From Chitinophagaceae bacterium (GTDB taxonomy: Bacteria; Bacteroidota; Bacteroidia; Chitinophagales; Chitinophagaceae): a stretch of 12,079 nt of DNA. The notes beneath the pieces were generated by a model. It searched no databases, was not told where the DNA came from, and was given only the letters and a program-made list of their open reading frames with translations. Shown here piece after piece: positions 1-6,989 of the stretch. Numbering within the stretch: position 1 is the first letter of the stretch; the number at the start of each line of letters is the position of its first letter. The position numbers and the translations under genes were made by a program. The DNA lies in assembly GCA_947472635.1 (NCBI GenBank), contig CANJDY010000044.1:1-12079 (forward strand). The letters are read 5' to 3'.

Positions 1-186
1 GTAAAAAAATTAAAAAGGCCCATAATTTTTATAGAGAAAAATCAAAAGTAAAGAATGAAGCAAAGTTGGAGTAAATTATTTGAATTAACAACGGTAACCC
101 CTTTATTTTTCAATATTTTATGGAGAGTGAAGGTTTATAATTTTCGGCTTGCTGATTGTAGTTTTTAAATTTTTTATTTGAAGCCT

Positions 187-205
187 CCCCTTTTGTTAAA
201 AGGGG
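187..205 (+). terminator. Candidate hairpin terminator
   Basis: A perfect 8-bp stem, CCCCTTTT/AAAAGGGG, closes on a 3-base GTT loop. On the plus strand it is followed by a spaced T-rich tract (211-215 and 219-225), so it could end transcription entering from a gene left of the window. On the minus strand, which would serve purD, the flank is A/T-rich without an immediate U run, so that use is weaker. It starts 112 bases past the purD stop codon. A decayed palindromic repeat is an alternative reading. Confidence 0.4.
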
Positions 206-214
206 TGATGTTTT

Positions 215-242
215 TGCATTTTTTTGATCGCCTCAAAATGCA
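215..242. repeat. Inverted repeat TGCATTTT/AAAATGCA
   Basis: Two 8-base arms, at 215-222 and 235-242, are perfect reverse complements separated by 12 bases. The repeat sits 9 bases after the 187-205 hairpin, giving two tandem stem-loops. No function can be assigned; it may add to a terminator region or be chance in AT-rich DNA. Confidence 0.3.
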
Positions 243-316
243 CCTAATTGAGTCGGCAGCTTACTGCATAACCACCCCCCGCTACAATCATTCAATCAAA
301 AGCAGGAATTACAAGA

Positions 317-1597
317 CTATCTAAATTCATATCCAATGTCATCTCGAAAGTAAATTCCATCATAACAAATTTTTTCAAGCATCCGATTTGACTGGGCAGA
401 GGCTTCCGAAATACTAGTACCAGAGCTGGTTACAGCCAATACCCTACCCCCGTTGGTTAGCACTTTTTCTCCCTCTTGGATGGTGCCTGAATGGAAAACG
501 ATGGTCCCAGCCAGCTCAGCATCCGATAGGCCCAGTATTTCTTTGCCAATGGCATACTCACTTGGGTATCCGCCACTCACCGCTACTACGGTCACTGCAG
601 CCATCGGACTGGTTTTGATAGTGATTTCATCAAGTTTTTGCTGGGAGGTAGCTAGAAAGATTTCGACTAGGTCATTTTCAATCCTTGGGATGATTACCTC
701 CGTTTCGGGATCCCCAAACCTGCAATTGTATTCTATTACCATTGGCTCCCCCGCTACATTGATTAGTCCAATAAAAACGACTCCTTTATATTCTAGCTTT
801 TCTGCCTGTAAGCCTGCGATGGTAGGCTCTATTATCGTCTTTCTCACTTTTTGGAGATACGCCTCATTAACAAATGGCACAGGGCTAACAGCACCCATTC
901 CGCCGGTATTAAGGCCTCTATCTCCTGTGCCGATTCTTTTATAATCCTTTGCCTCGGGAAGCAACAAGTAATTTTTCCCATCCGTAAGTACGAACATGCT
1001 CAACTCGATTCCATCCAAAAACTGCTCAATCACCACTCTTTTGCCAGATTCGCCAAACTTGGCTTGCTGGATCATCTGCTCAAACTCCAATAATGCTTCT
1101 GCATGGCTTGAGCAAATAACCACGCCTTTTCCTGCGGCCAGTCCATCTGCTTTCAACACAATGGGCAACAAATGCTTGGAAATATAATTGATTCCTTCTT
1201 CAAAATTGGTTGCATCAAACTCCCGGTAGGCAGCAGTAGGAATTTGGTGGCGATCCATAAACGCTTTGGCATACGCTTTACTCCCCTCCAAACGGGAAGC
1301 CTCTTTTGATGGCCCGATAACATGAATAGCCATTGTAAGGGGATTGGCTTTGAAATAATCATAGATTCCCTTCACCAAGGGGTCCTCAGGACCAACTACT
1401 AGCATTTCAACCTTATTCTCCAAGCAAAAAGAGGTTAACCCTTCAAAATCAGTAGTGGTAATGGGTACATTAACCCCCACTTGTGCAGTACCTGCATTGC
1501 CTGGTGCAATAAATAATTGGTCACACAAAGCGCTTTGCTTGAGTTTCCATGCCAATGTATGTTCTCTGCCACCGCTGCCGATTAGTAAGATATTCAT
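317..1597 (-). CDS. purD: Phosphoribosylamine--glycine ligase (GAR synthetase)
   Basis: PurD is the cytoplasmic ATP-grasp enzyme that joins glycine to 5-phosphoribosylamine with ATP, giving glycinamide ribonucleotide, step two of de novo purine synthesis. The 426-residue length is normal for the family. Visible landmarks are the N-terminal glycine-rich loop GSGGREH (residues 7-13), the ATP-grasp segment KADGLAAGKGVV, the GDRGLNTGGMGAV stretch, and the metal/ATP-binding FGDPETE motif with G295-E300. The start ATG at 1597 gives the canonical N-terminus MNILLIGSGG, leaving little doubt about the start; its leader is A/T-rich without a Shine-Dalgarno site. No other pur gene is in the window, so it appears to be a single-gene unit. 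It diverges from the peptide transporter across about 200 bases. No purine riboswitch was recognised in that gap. Confidence 0.97.
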   Translation of the reverse strand: MNILLIGSGGREHTLAWKLKQSALCDQLFIAPGNAGTAQVGVNVPITTTDFEGLTSFCLENKVEMLVVGPEDPLVKGIYDYFKANPLTMAIHVIGPSKEASRLEGSKAYAKAFMDRHQIPTAAYREFDATNFEEGINYISKHLLPIVLKADGLAAGKGVVICSSHAEALLEFEQMIQQAKFGESGKRVVIEQFLDGIELSMFVLTDGKNYLLLPEAKDYKRIGTGDRGLNTGGMGAVSPVPFVNEAYLQKVRKTIIEPTIAGLQAEKLEYKGVVFIGLINVAGEPMVIEYNCRFGDPETEVIIPRIENDLVEIFLATSQQKLDEITIKTSPMAAVTVVAVSGGYPSEYAIGKEILGLSDAELAGTIVFHSGTIQEGEKVLTNGGRVLAVTSSGTSISEASAQSNRMLEKICYDGIYFRDDIGYEFR

Positions 1598-1740
1598 GAA
1601 TAAAACGGGTTGGAAATGTTACTTAATAATGCTTTTAAAAGGACGAAATTAAAGTTCCTGAAACAGTTTACCATAAAATTTTAAAAAATAGCATTGAAAT
1701 AGATGGCTCAATTTTCAAAATTGTATAGATTGCTTTAGAG

Positions 1741-1766
1741 TTGGTAATAGGAAATGTACTACTTTG
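1741..1766 (+). promoter_or_regulatory. Weak candidate promoter for the POT transporter
   Basis: A TTG triplet at 1741-1743 lies 16 bases before TACTTTG at 1760-1766. This resembles the Bacteroidota -33/-7 arrangement, but the -7 box is one base short of TAnnTTTG. It would give a leader of roughly 30 bases before the ATG at 1805. This is a pattern match only. Confidence 0.2.
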
Positions 1767-1804
1767 AGGGACAATATCATTTATTAAAAGCAAAATAAAA
1801 CTAT

Positions 1805-3475
1805 ATGACAGAAATGGCAAAAACCGGCAAACACCCAAAAGCATTGTATGTACTATTTTTCACAGAAATGTGGGAAAGGTTTGCTTATTATTTAATGGTG
1901 GGTATTTTATTTCTATACTTAACAGATACCACCACCGGCGGTAAAGGGTTTTCTGGCAAAATAGGTGCGGATTTAGTGGGCAGTTTTATCGCACTGGTTT
2001 ACCTAACTCCATTTATTGGTGGTCTAATTGCCGACAGGTACCTTGGATATATTAAGTCAATTTTTTTAGGCGGCATTTTGATGGCAGCCGGCTATTTTTG
2101 CCTTTCGCTCCCGGGAGATACTGCGATGTTTTTATCGTTGGGTTTAATCATTGTAGGCAATGGCTTTTTCAAGCCCAATATCAGTACGCTCCTAGGTAAT
2201 ATTTATAACAAAGATGAATTAAAACCACTAAAGGATAATGCCTACAATATTTTTTACATGGGGATTAATATTGGTGCTTTTGTATGCAATTTTGTAGCAG
2301 CATACCTGAGAAATAAATATGGATGGGGGTATGCTTTTGCTGCGGCAGGCGTTGGTTTAATAATAGGGATGATAGTGTTAGCTTCCTCGCTCAAACATAT
2401 AAAAGAAGGCGATATTAAGAAGGCAGCACAAAAAGAAGACATGTCTCTTTCACAGATACTTGGATATGTTTTTTTACCTGCCCTTATTGCGGCCTTTATA
2501 GGATGGATTGTTCCAGGTTCACTTTTTCATACCACCGTAATGGGTAGTCAAGCCAATGATGCTTTTATCTTTGCCTGTTTACCAATTATTGCATTTTACA
2601 TTTCGCTATGGGTAAAAGCCGAAGGCCAGGATAAAAAAGGTATCGGTGCCTTACTGTTCATCTTTACTGTGAGTATCATTTTCTGGACCATTTATAATCA
2701 AAACTCAACCGGATTAACTATTTGGGCAGAAAAACATACAGATAGAACTGCCTCGGCCTCTACCGAAAGACTTACGGGAACACTATTTCCTTTTCAGCAG
2801 GTCACAGATACACCTAGGCTGGTAAATAAAGTGAATGAATATCTTGTAGATGTAAAAGATGAGAGCGGAAAGGCAGTTCAGGTGATGGGCCCCGATCCTT
2901 ACTTTAATAATGTACCCAAAGACCAATGGCCCCAGGGCAAAGAAGTGAAACTGGTCAATACTGAATTATTTCAATCCATCAATCCTTTATTTATTGTTAT
3001 ACTCACCTTAATTTTTGTACCCCTCTTTGATTATTTGCGCAAGCGAGGGAAAGAGCCTGCAACAGCAACTAAATTTGCCATGGCATTATTTATTTCCGGC
3101 CTTTCGGCCCTGGTAATGATATTTGCCATCATGTCGGTACCTTCTATTTATGGATTCAAAGCTGCACCTGCTTGGCTGTGGGGCACCTACTTTGCATTCA
3201 CCATTAGTGAAATATTTTTAAGCCCCATTGGGTTGTCACTTGTATCAAAATTGGCACCCGCAAGGTTAACTGCATTGATGATGGGGGGATGGTTTTTATC
3301 TACCTCTATCGGAGGTAAAATTGCTGGGGTGATGACTAGTTTTTGGGATGATTTTACTGATAAAAAAATGTTTTTTTTAATACTGGTGGTCGCCGCATTC
3401 ATTGGCGGTATACTGATTTATTCCAGGTTAAAATCATTGAACCAAGTAGTAAAAGACAAAACGGGATCTCATTAA
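1805..3475 (+). CDS. POT/PTR2-family proton-coupled peptide transporter (MFS)
   Basis: This 556-residue integral inner-membrane protein belongs to the proton-dependent oligopeptide transporter family, whose bacterial members typically import di- and tripeptides. It carries the hallmark ExxERFxYY motif at residues 21-29 (proton coupling and peptide binding), the PTR2 signature around LTPFIGGLIADRYLG (67-81), the second signature NGFFKPN (119-125), and FWTIYNQNS from 293 in the TM7 region. Residues about 304-390, between the putative TM7 and TM8, form an unusually long hydrophilic segment of roughly 85 residues. The helices then resume at INPLFIVILTLIF. The ATG at 1805 is the natural start because ExxERF then falls at the usual place. 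There is no Shine-Dalgarno site, and the leader is A-rich. A strong terminator follows 15 bases after the stop, so it is probably transcribed alone. The exact substrate cannot be read from sequence. Confidence 0.95.
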   Translation: MTEMAKTGKHPKALYVLFFTEMWERFAYYLMVGILFLYLTDTTTGGKGFSGKIGADLVGSFIALVYLTPFIGGLIADRYLGYIKSIFLGGILMAAGYFCLSLPGDTAMFLSLGLIIVGNGFFKPNISTLLGNIYNKDELKPLKDNAYNIFYMGINIGAFVCNFVAAYLRNKYGWGYAFAAAGVGLIIGMIVLASSLKHIKEGDIKKAAQKEDMSLSQILGYVFLPALIAAFIGWIVPGSLFHTTVMGSQANDAFIFACLPIIAFYISLWVKAEGQDKKGIGALLFIFTVSIIFWTIYNQNSTGLTIWAEKHTDRTASASTERLTGTLFPFQQVTDTPRLVNKVNEYLVDVKDESGKAVQVMGPDPYFNNVPKDQWPQGKEVKLVNTELFQSINPLFIVILTLIFVPLFDYLRKRGKEPATATKFAMALFISGLSALVMIFAIMSVPSIYGFKAAPAWLWGTYFAFTISEIFLSPIGLSLVSKLAPARLTALMMGGWFLSTSIGGKIAGVMTSFWDDFTDKKMFFLILVVAAFIGGILIYSRLKSLNQVVKDKTGSH

Positions 3476-3490
3476 TATTATTTAATTCGG

Positions 3491-3522
3491 AAAAAGGCGA
3501 TACAGTTTTGTATCGCCTTTTT
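3491..3522 (+). terminator. Strong intrinsic terminator after the POT gene
   Basis: A 14-bp perfect stem (AAAAAGGCGATACA with its complement) closes on a GTTT tetraloop and ends in a T run. It lies between the POT stop codon and the OPT start, leaving only about 31 bases before the downstream ATG. The A-tract/T-tract symmetry would allow function on either strand. Confidence 0.9.
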
Positions 3523-3553
3523 ATTTACCTTCCTTCACTAAAATCATTGATGC

Positions 3554-5599
3554 ATGTCTGATAAAAAACAATTTTACCCATTTGTTTCCCCCCAAACGAT
3601 TATGAAAGAATTGACTGTAAAGTCAATTTTATTAGGCAGCCTGTTTGGCGTAATTTTCGGTGCCGCTACAGTATACCTTGCTCTGAAAGCAGGATTAACC
3701 GTTTCTGCTTCAATTCCTATTGCGGTAATCGCCATTACTTTGGGAAGAAAATACTTTAAGACAACCATTCTTGAAAATAATATTATACAAACCACCGGAA
3801 GCGCCGGGGAAAGCATCGCAGCGGGCGTTTCTTTTACCTTACCCGGATTTTTATTTCTGTCATCCCCCGATAGTGCTTCTTATTTTAATTATCTCACCAT
3901 TTTAATATTGGCAATTATTGGTGGCATGCTGGGAACATTATTAATGATCCCACTAAGAAAAGCATTAATTGTAAATGAGCATGACACACTGCCCTACCCC
4001 GAAGGAACAGCCTGCGGTGATGTTTTAAAAGCCGGCGAAAAAGGAGGCGATTTTGCCAAAACTGCATTTTGGGGATTGGGTGTTGCTTTTGGATATGCGA
4101 TTCTGCAAAAGATTTTACATGTAATTGCTGAAACACCGTTGTTTGTAACCAAACAAGTGAATAAGTTCTTCCCTTCGGCGCAGGTAAGTGGTGAAATAAC
4201 GCCTGAATACCTTGGGGTAGGCTATATCATAGGCCCCCGCATTGCCGGTGTTTTGGTAGCAGGAGGTGTATTGAGCTGGCTAGTGTTAATTCCACTTTTA
4301 TCTTCTATTGTACCTGCTGATACCATTGCAAACCAGTTGGTAAAATTGGGCTATCTAGCAAACCTGGCAAATGATGGCGGCAAAGGAGGATGGAATGCAG
4401 CAACCCATACTTTTAATGATTACCCCTCCGCTATCTATTATGCTTTTATCCGGCAAATAGGCGCAGGTGCAGTTGCTGCAGGTGGAATCATCACGTTGTT
4501 TAAAACCATTCCTACCATTGTAAAGTCCATTAAAGGAAGTGTTAGTTCTATTAAGAAAAAATCTGCCGATGCCGAAACCGATAGGGTAGTAAGAACTGAA
4601 AAAGACCTGGATATCAAAGTAGTTGGTTTCGGAAGTTTAGGATTGATTTCTTTAATTGCATTGTTACCCCAGGTACCGGGCGACAGCATTTTACAAAAAT
4701 TATTAATCGGCATTTTGGTGATTGTTTTCGGGGCACTATTTGTCACTGTTTCATCTAGGATCGTTGGGCTCATTGGTTCATCCAATAATCCCATCAGCGG
4801 TATGACCATTGCAACCGTCATGGGAACTAGCCTGATCTTTATGGCAGTAGGCTGGACAGGCCATGCCTACGAACCACTTGTATTGGTAGTTGGTGGTATG
4901 ATCTGTATTGCTGCGGCAAATGCGGGGGCCACCTCACAGGATTTAAAGAGTGGGTATATTGTAGGTGCAACTCCCAGAAATCAGCAAATAGCATTATTTA
5001 TTGGTGCTATTGTATCATCCATTGTTATTGGCATTACCATCAAGTACCTTGACAGGCCTACCGCCGAAATGCTAAGCCAAGGGATTCATCATGCAATAGG
5101 AACCGAAAAATACCCTGCACCACAAGCTACCCTAATGGCTACATTAATAAAGGGAATTCTTTCGTTCAACCTAGATTGGCAATATGTTTTCGTGGGTGTT
5201 TTTCTAGCCGTAGTAATGGAATTATGTGATATTAAATCATTGAGTTTTGCCGTGGGCGCCTATCTGCCATTGTCTACCACTTTGCCCATTTTTATCGGTG
5301 GTGCTATTAAAGGACTTGTTGATATCAAAAAGCAAAAAGAAAATAAAATAACCAGTGGGGAAGATGATGAATTAGGCAAGGGAAGTTTATTTGCAACAGG
5401 ACTTGTTGCTGGAGGTGCGGTTGCAGGCGTTATCATTGCTTTCCTTTCCGGCAGTGATTCGGGAGATAAATTTTTACAAAAAATCTCTATGGAACATGCC
5501 CTGACAGATATACTGGGAACGTATGGATATTTTATGATGGGCGTATTGTTTTTTGCAACAATGGGTTGGATGCTTTACAAGACGGCATTAAAAAAATAA
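3554..5599 (+). CDS. OPT-family oligopeptide transporter
   Basis: This 681-residue polytopic membrane protein belongs to the OPT superfamily, whose members move oligopeptides or, in the yellow-stripe-like branch, metal chelates; which applies here is not decidable. Landmarks are an N-terminal hydrophobic segment leading into LKAGLTVSASIPIAV (residues about 44-58), NNIIQTTGSAGESIAAG (75-91), and the conserved EHDTLPYPEGTACGDVL stretch (142 onward). A later SGMTIATVMGTS segment and many hydrophobic helices follow. A charged cytoplasmic-type linker occurs around KGSVSSIKKKSADAETD. Length is typical of the bacterial members. The ATG at 3554 is used; an overlapping ATG at 3550 is out of frame. Leader signals are weak. 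It follows the POT gene by 78 bases but across a strong terminator, so read-through or a promoter overlapping the terminator must drive it. Its own terminator follows 19 bases after the stop. Confidence 0.94.
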   Translation: MSDKKQFYPFVSPQTIMKELTVKSILLGSLFGVIFGAATVYLALKAGLTVSASIPIAVIAITLGRKYFKTTILENNIIQTTGSAGESIAAGVSFTLPGFLFLSSPDSASYFNYLTILILAIIGGMLGTLLMIPLRKALIVNEHDTLPYPEGTACGDVLKAGEKGGDFAKTAFWGLGVAFGYAILQKILHVIAETPLFVTKQVNKFFPSAQVSGEITPEYLGVGYIIGPRIAGVLVAGGVLSWLVLIPLLSSIVPADTIANQLVKLGYLANLANDGGKGGWNAATHTFNDYPSAIYYAFIRQIGAGAVAAGGIITLFKTIPTIVKSIKGSVSSIKKKSADAETDRVVRTEKDLDIKVVGFGSLGLISLIALLPQVPGDSILQKLLIGILVIVFGALFVTVSSRIVGLIGSSNNPISGMTIATVMGTSLIFMAVGWTGHAYEPLVLVVGGMICIAAANAGATSQDLKSGYIVGATPRNQQIALFIGAIVSSIVIGITIKYLDRPTAEMLSQGIHHAIGTEKYPAPQATLMATLIKGILSFNLDWQYVFVGVFLAVVMELCDIKSLSFAVGAYLPLSTTLPIFIGGAIKGLVDIKKQKENKITSGEDDELGKGSLFATGLVAGGAVAGVIIAFLSGSDSGDKFLQKISMEHALTDILGTYGYFMMGVLFFATMGWMLYKTALKK

Positions 5600-5618
5600 T
5601 ACGATAAACGATTATCCT

Positions 5619-5653
5619 AAAAAAGGGCGACTACGAGTTAGTCGCCCTTTTTT
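5619..5653. terminator. Bidirectional intrinsic terminator between OPT and DUF1501 genes
   Basis: A 15-bp perfect stem, six A/T pairs followed by GGGCGACTA and its complement, closes on a 5-base CGAGT loop. The A tract on one side and T tract on the other let it work on both strands. It sits between the converging OPT gene (plus) and DUF1501 gene (minus) and plausibly ends both transcripts. Confidence 0.9.
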
Positions 5654-5713
5654 AATTGAAAAAATTTTGTAGAAATCAGCATTTTTTCTAGTGCCAGAAT
5701 GGTAATATTCAAT

Positions 5714-6907
5714 TTAGATAAACTTTAAATACTCGTGCTGCTTGCCTAATATTAATTTATCATCTGCTTGGAGCCATTTGTTTAAAACGGTAGCATATAT
5801 ATCTTTGAAATCCACCTGGTGTTTCAGGTCTCCTTCATTGAGATCGGAAAGGTTGGGCATTGGATTTAAAATGCCTTTTTCTTTTAATCCACCTCCGATA
5901 AAAAACATATTATTGGCGGTGCCGTGATCTGTTCCGCCGCTGGCATTTTGAGATACTCTTCTTCCAAATTCACTGAATGTCATCATCAATATATCTTCCA
6001 AACGACCGTTCTTTTTCAAATCAGTGGTAAATGCTTTGACGGCATCATTTAATTCGGTGAATAACTTTTTCTGCTGAGCCGCCTGATTCACATGAGTGTC
6101 AAAACTGCCCAATGAAACATAGTAAATTTTCGTATTGATATCGGATAAAATAAGTGAGGCAATAGTTTTTAAATCCCTCCCTAATTCGGTACTAGGGTAA
6201 ATTTCATTAGTAGGGTGCAGCTTGCTTTGCTGAAAAATATAGTCTGCACTGCTTAAGGTGCCACTTAGTGTTTTATAGAGATAATCCGCTGACTCATTTG
6301 CGGCGTAATGATCTTTACTGACGTCCCTAAAAAACTTTTCGTTGCTGCTGCCGTATAATCTTTGAGGATCTTTCAATGCAAGCCCATTGTTATTTGCGCC
6401 CTTTAGTGCGAGACTAAGGATATCATCCATTTCAAGTACTTGGGTAGGCCTATCGCAACCCTTACATTGGGCATCCAAAAATCTCCCGATCCATCCAGTA
6501 GTAAGGTACTCATTGCTATTACTGGCGCTTTGCCAGATGTCCATACTTCTAAAATGGGAGCGGTCAGGATTTGGATAGCCTACGCTGTTCATAATTGCTA
6601 GATTCCCCTCCTCGTACAATTCTTTAAAAGCCCCCAATGCAGGATGCAAACCTACATCGTCTGTCAAAGACAAAGCGGCATTCTTTCCTATTGCCAACAT
6701 TGGCCTTGATTTATAGTAAAGGTCATTGCTAATCGGAACTACCGTATTCAACCCGTCGTTTCCCCCACTGAATTGAATGACTACCACTACCTTATTACCA
6801 GGAGGTACCAACTGGGGTCTTTCAAAAGCCTGCAAGAATTTTGGCAGCATACAAGATGCTGTAGCCAATGAGCCAATTTGTAAAAAATCTTTGCGTTTAA
6901 TCACCAT
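5714..6907 (-). CDS. DUF1501 family protein (alkaline-phosphatase-like fold, exported)
   Basis: This is a 397-residue DUF1501 protein. The family is placed in the alkaline phosphatase/sulfatase-like superfamily, but no reaction is established for it. Visible are a short N-terminus with KRKDFLQIGS (residues 4-13) followed by a weakly hydrophobic stretch, resembling a Tat signal with RK in place of RR. The family core VIQFSGGNDGLNTVVP runs from 43 to 58, RSHFRSMDIW lies around 116-125, SFDTH ends at H272, and the likely metal-binding GGTDHG follows with D327 and H328. I chose the ATG at 6907 because GGGAGG lies 6 bases upstream. An in-frame GTG at 6928 would add 7 residues but swallow that ribosome site. 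It follows the DUF1800 gene by 82 bases on the same strand, the usual pairing, so the two are probably cotranscribed. No T9SS C-terminal domain is evident. Confidence 0.93.
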   Translation of the reverse strand: MVIKRKDFLQIGSLATASCMLPKFLQAFERPQLVPPGNKVVVVIQFSGGNDGLNTVVPISNDLYYKSRPMLAIGKNAALSLTDDVGLHPALGAFKELYEEGNLAIMNSVGYPNPDRSHFRSMDIWQSASNSNEYLTTGWIGRFLDAQCKGCDRPTQVLEMDDILSLALKGANNNGLALKDPQRLYGSSNEKFFRDVSKDHYAANESADYLYKTLSGTLSSADYIFQQSKLHPTNEIYPSTELGRDLKTIASLILSDINTKIYYVSLGSFDTHVNQAAQQKKLFTELNDAVKAFTTDLKKNGRLEDILMMTFSEFGRRVSQNASGGTDHGTANNMFFIGGGLKEKGILNPMPNLSDLNEGDLKHQVDFKDIYATVLNKWLQADDKLILGKQHEYLKFI

Positions 6908-6937
6908 AAAAAACCTCCCTATCTCCACTAAAGGAGA
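6908..6937 (-). promoter_or_regulatory. Strong Shine-Dalgarno site with a small upstream hairpin (DUF1501 leader)
   Basis: Read on the minus strand, a TCTCC/GGAGA stem with a 6-base loop (6922-6937) is followed by GGGAGG (6914-6919), 6 bases before the ATG at 6907. The CTCC arm could also pair with the GGAG inside the ribosome site, so two structures compete. A clear Shine-Dalgarno site is uncommon among the starts in this window and decides the start codon. The regulatory role is inference. Confidence 0.45.
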
Positions 6938-6989
6938 AAAAATTTACACAATAAAATAAATCAGCCTGCGCATTTTCTGGATTGCACCC

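Larger units (their letters stand above)
1..316. other. Intergenic region downstream of purD, no convincing gene
   Basis: This AT-rich stretch lies beyond the 3' end of purD and reaches the window edge. All three plus-strand frames hit stops early, so no long reading frame enters from the left. The only initiated frame of note is a 37-codon ATG frame at 55-168, with no recognisable product or ribosome site. Two hairpin-forming inverted repeats lie at 187-205 and 215-242. I see no tRNA, riboswitch or repeat array here. Confidence 0.6.

Noticed and set aside
55..168. 37-codon ATG frame on the plus strand left of purD
   Set aside because: No ribosome site, no recognisable domain, AT-driven composition, and too short to support as a gene from sequence alone.
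1598..1740. Promoter or purine riboswitch upstream of purD
   Set aside because: The best -7 candidate (TAATTTCG on the minus strand) has a mismatch and no partner -33 box, and no purine aptamer core was recognisable.
4438..4821. 127-codon minus-strand frame inside the OPT gene
   Set aside because: It lies fully antisense to a well-supported membrane protein gene, and its composition is that expected from the complement of hydrophobic codons.
6908..6928. GTG start at 6928 for the DUF1501 gene
   Set aside because: The seven added codons contain the GGGAGG ribosome site for the ATG at 6907, and the family N-terminus fits the shorter form.
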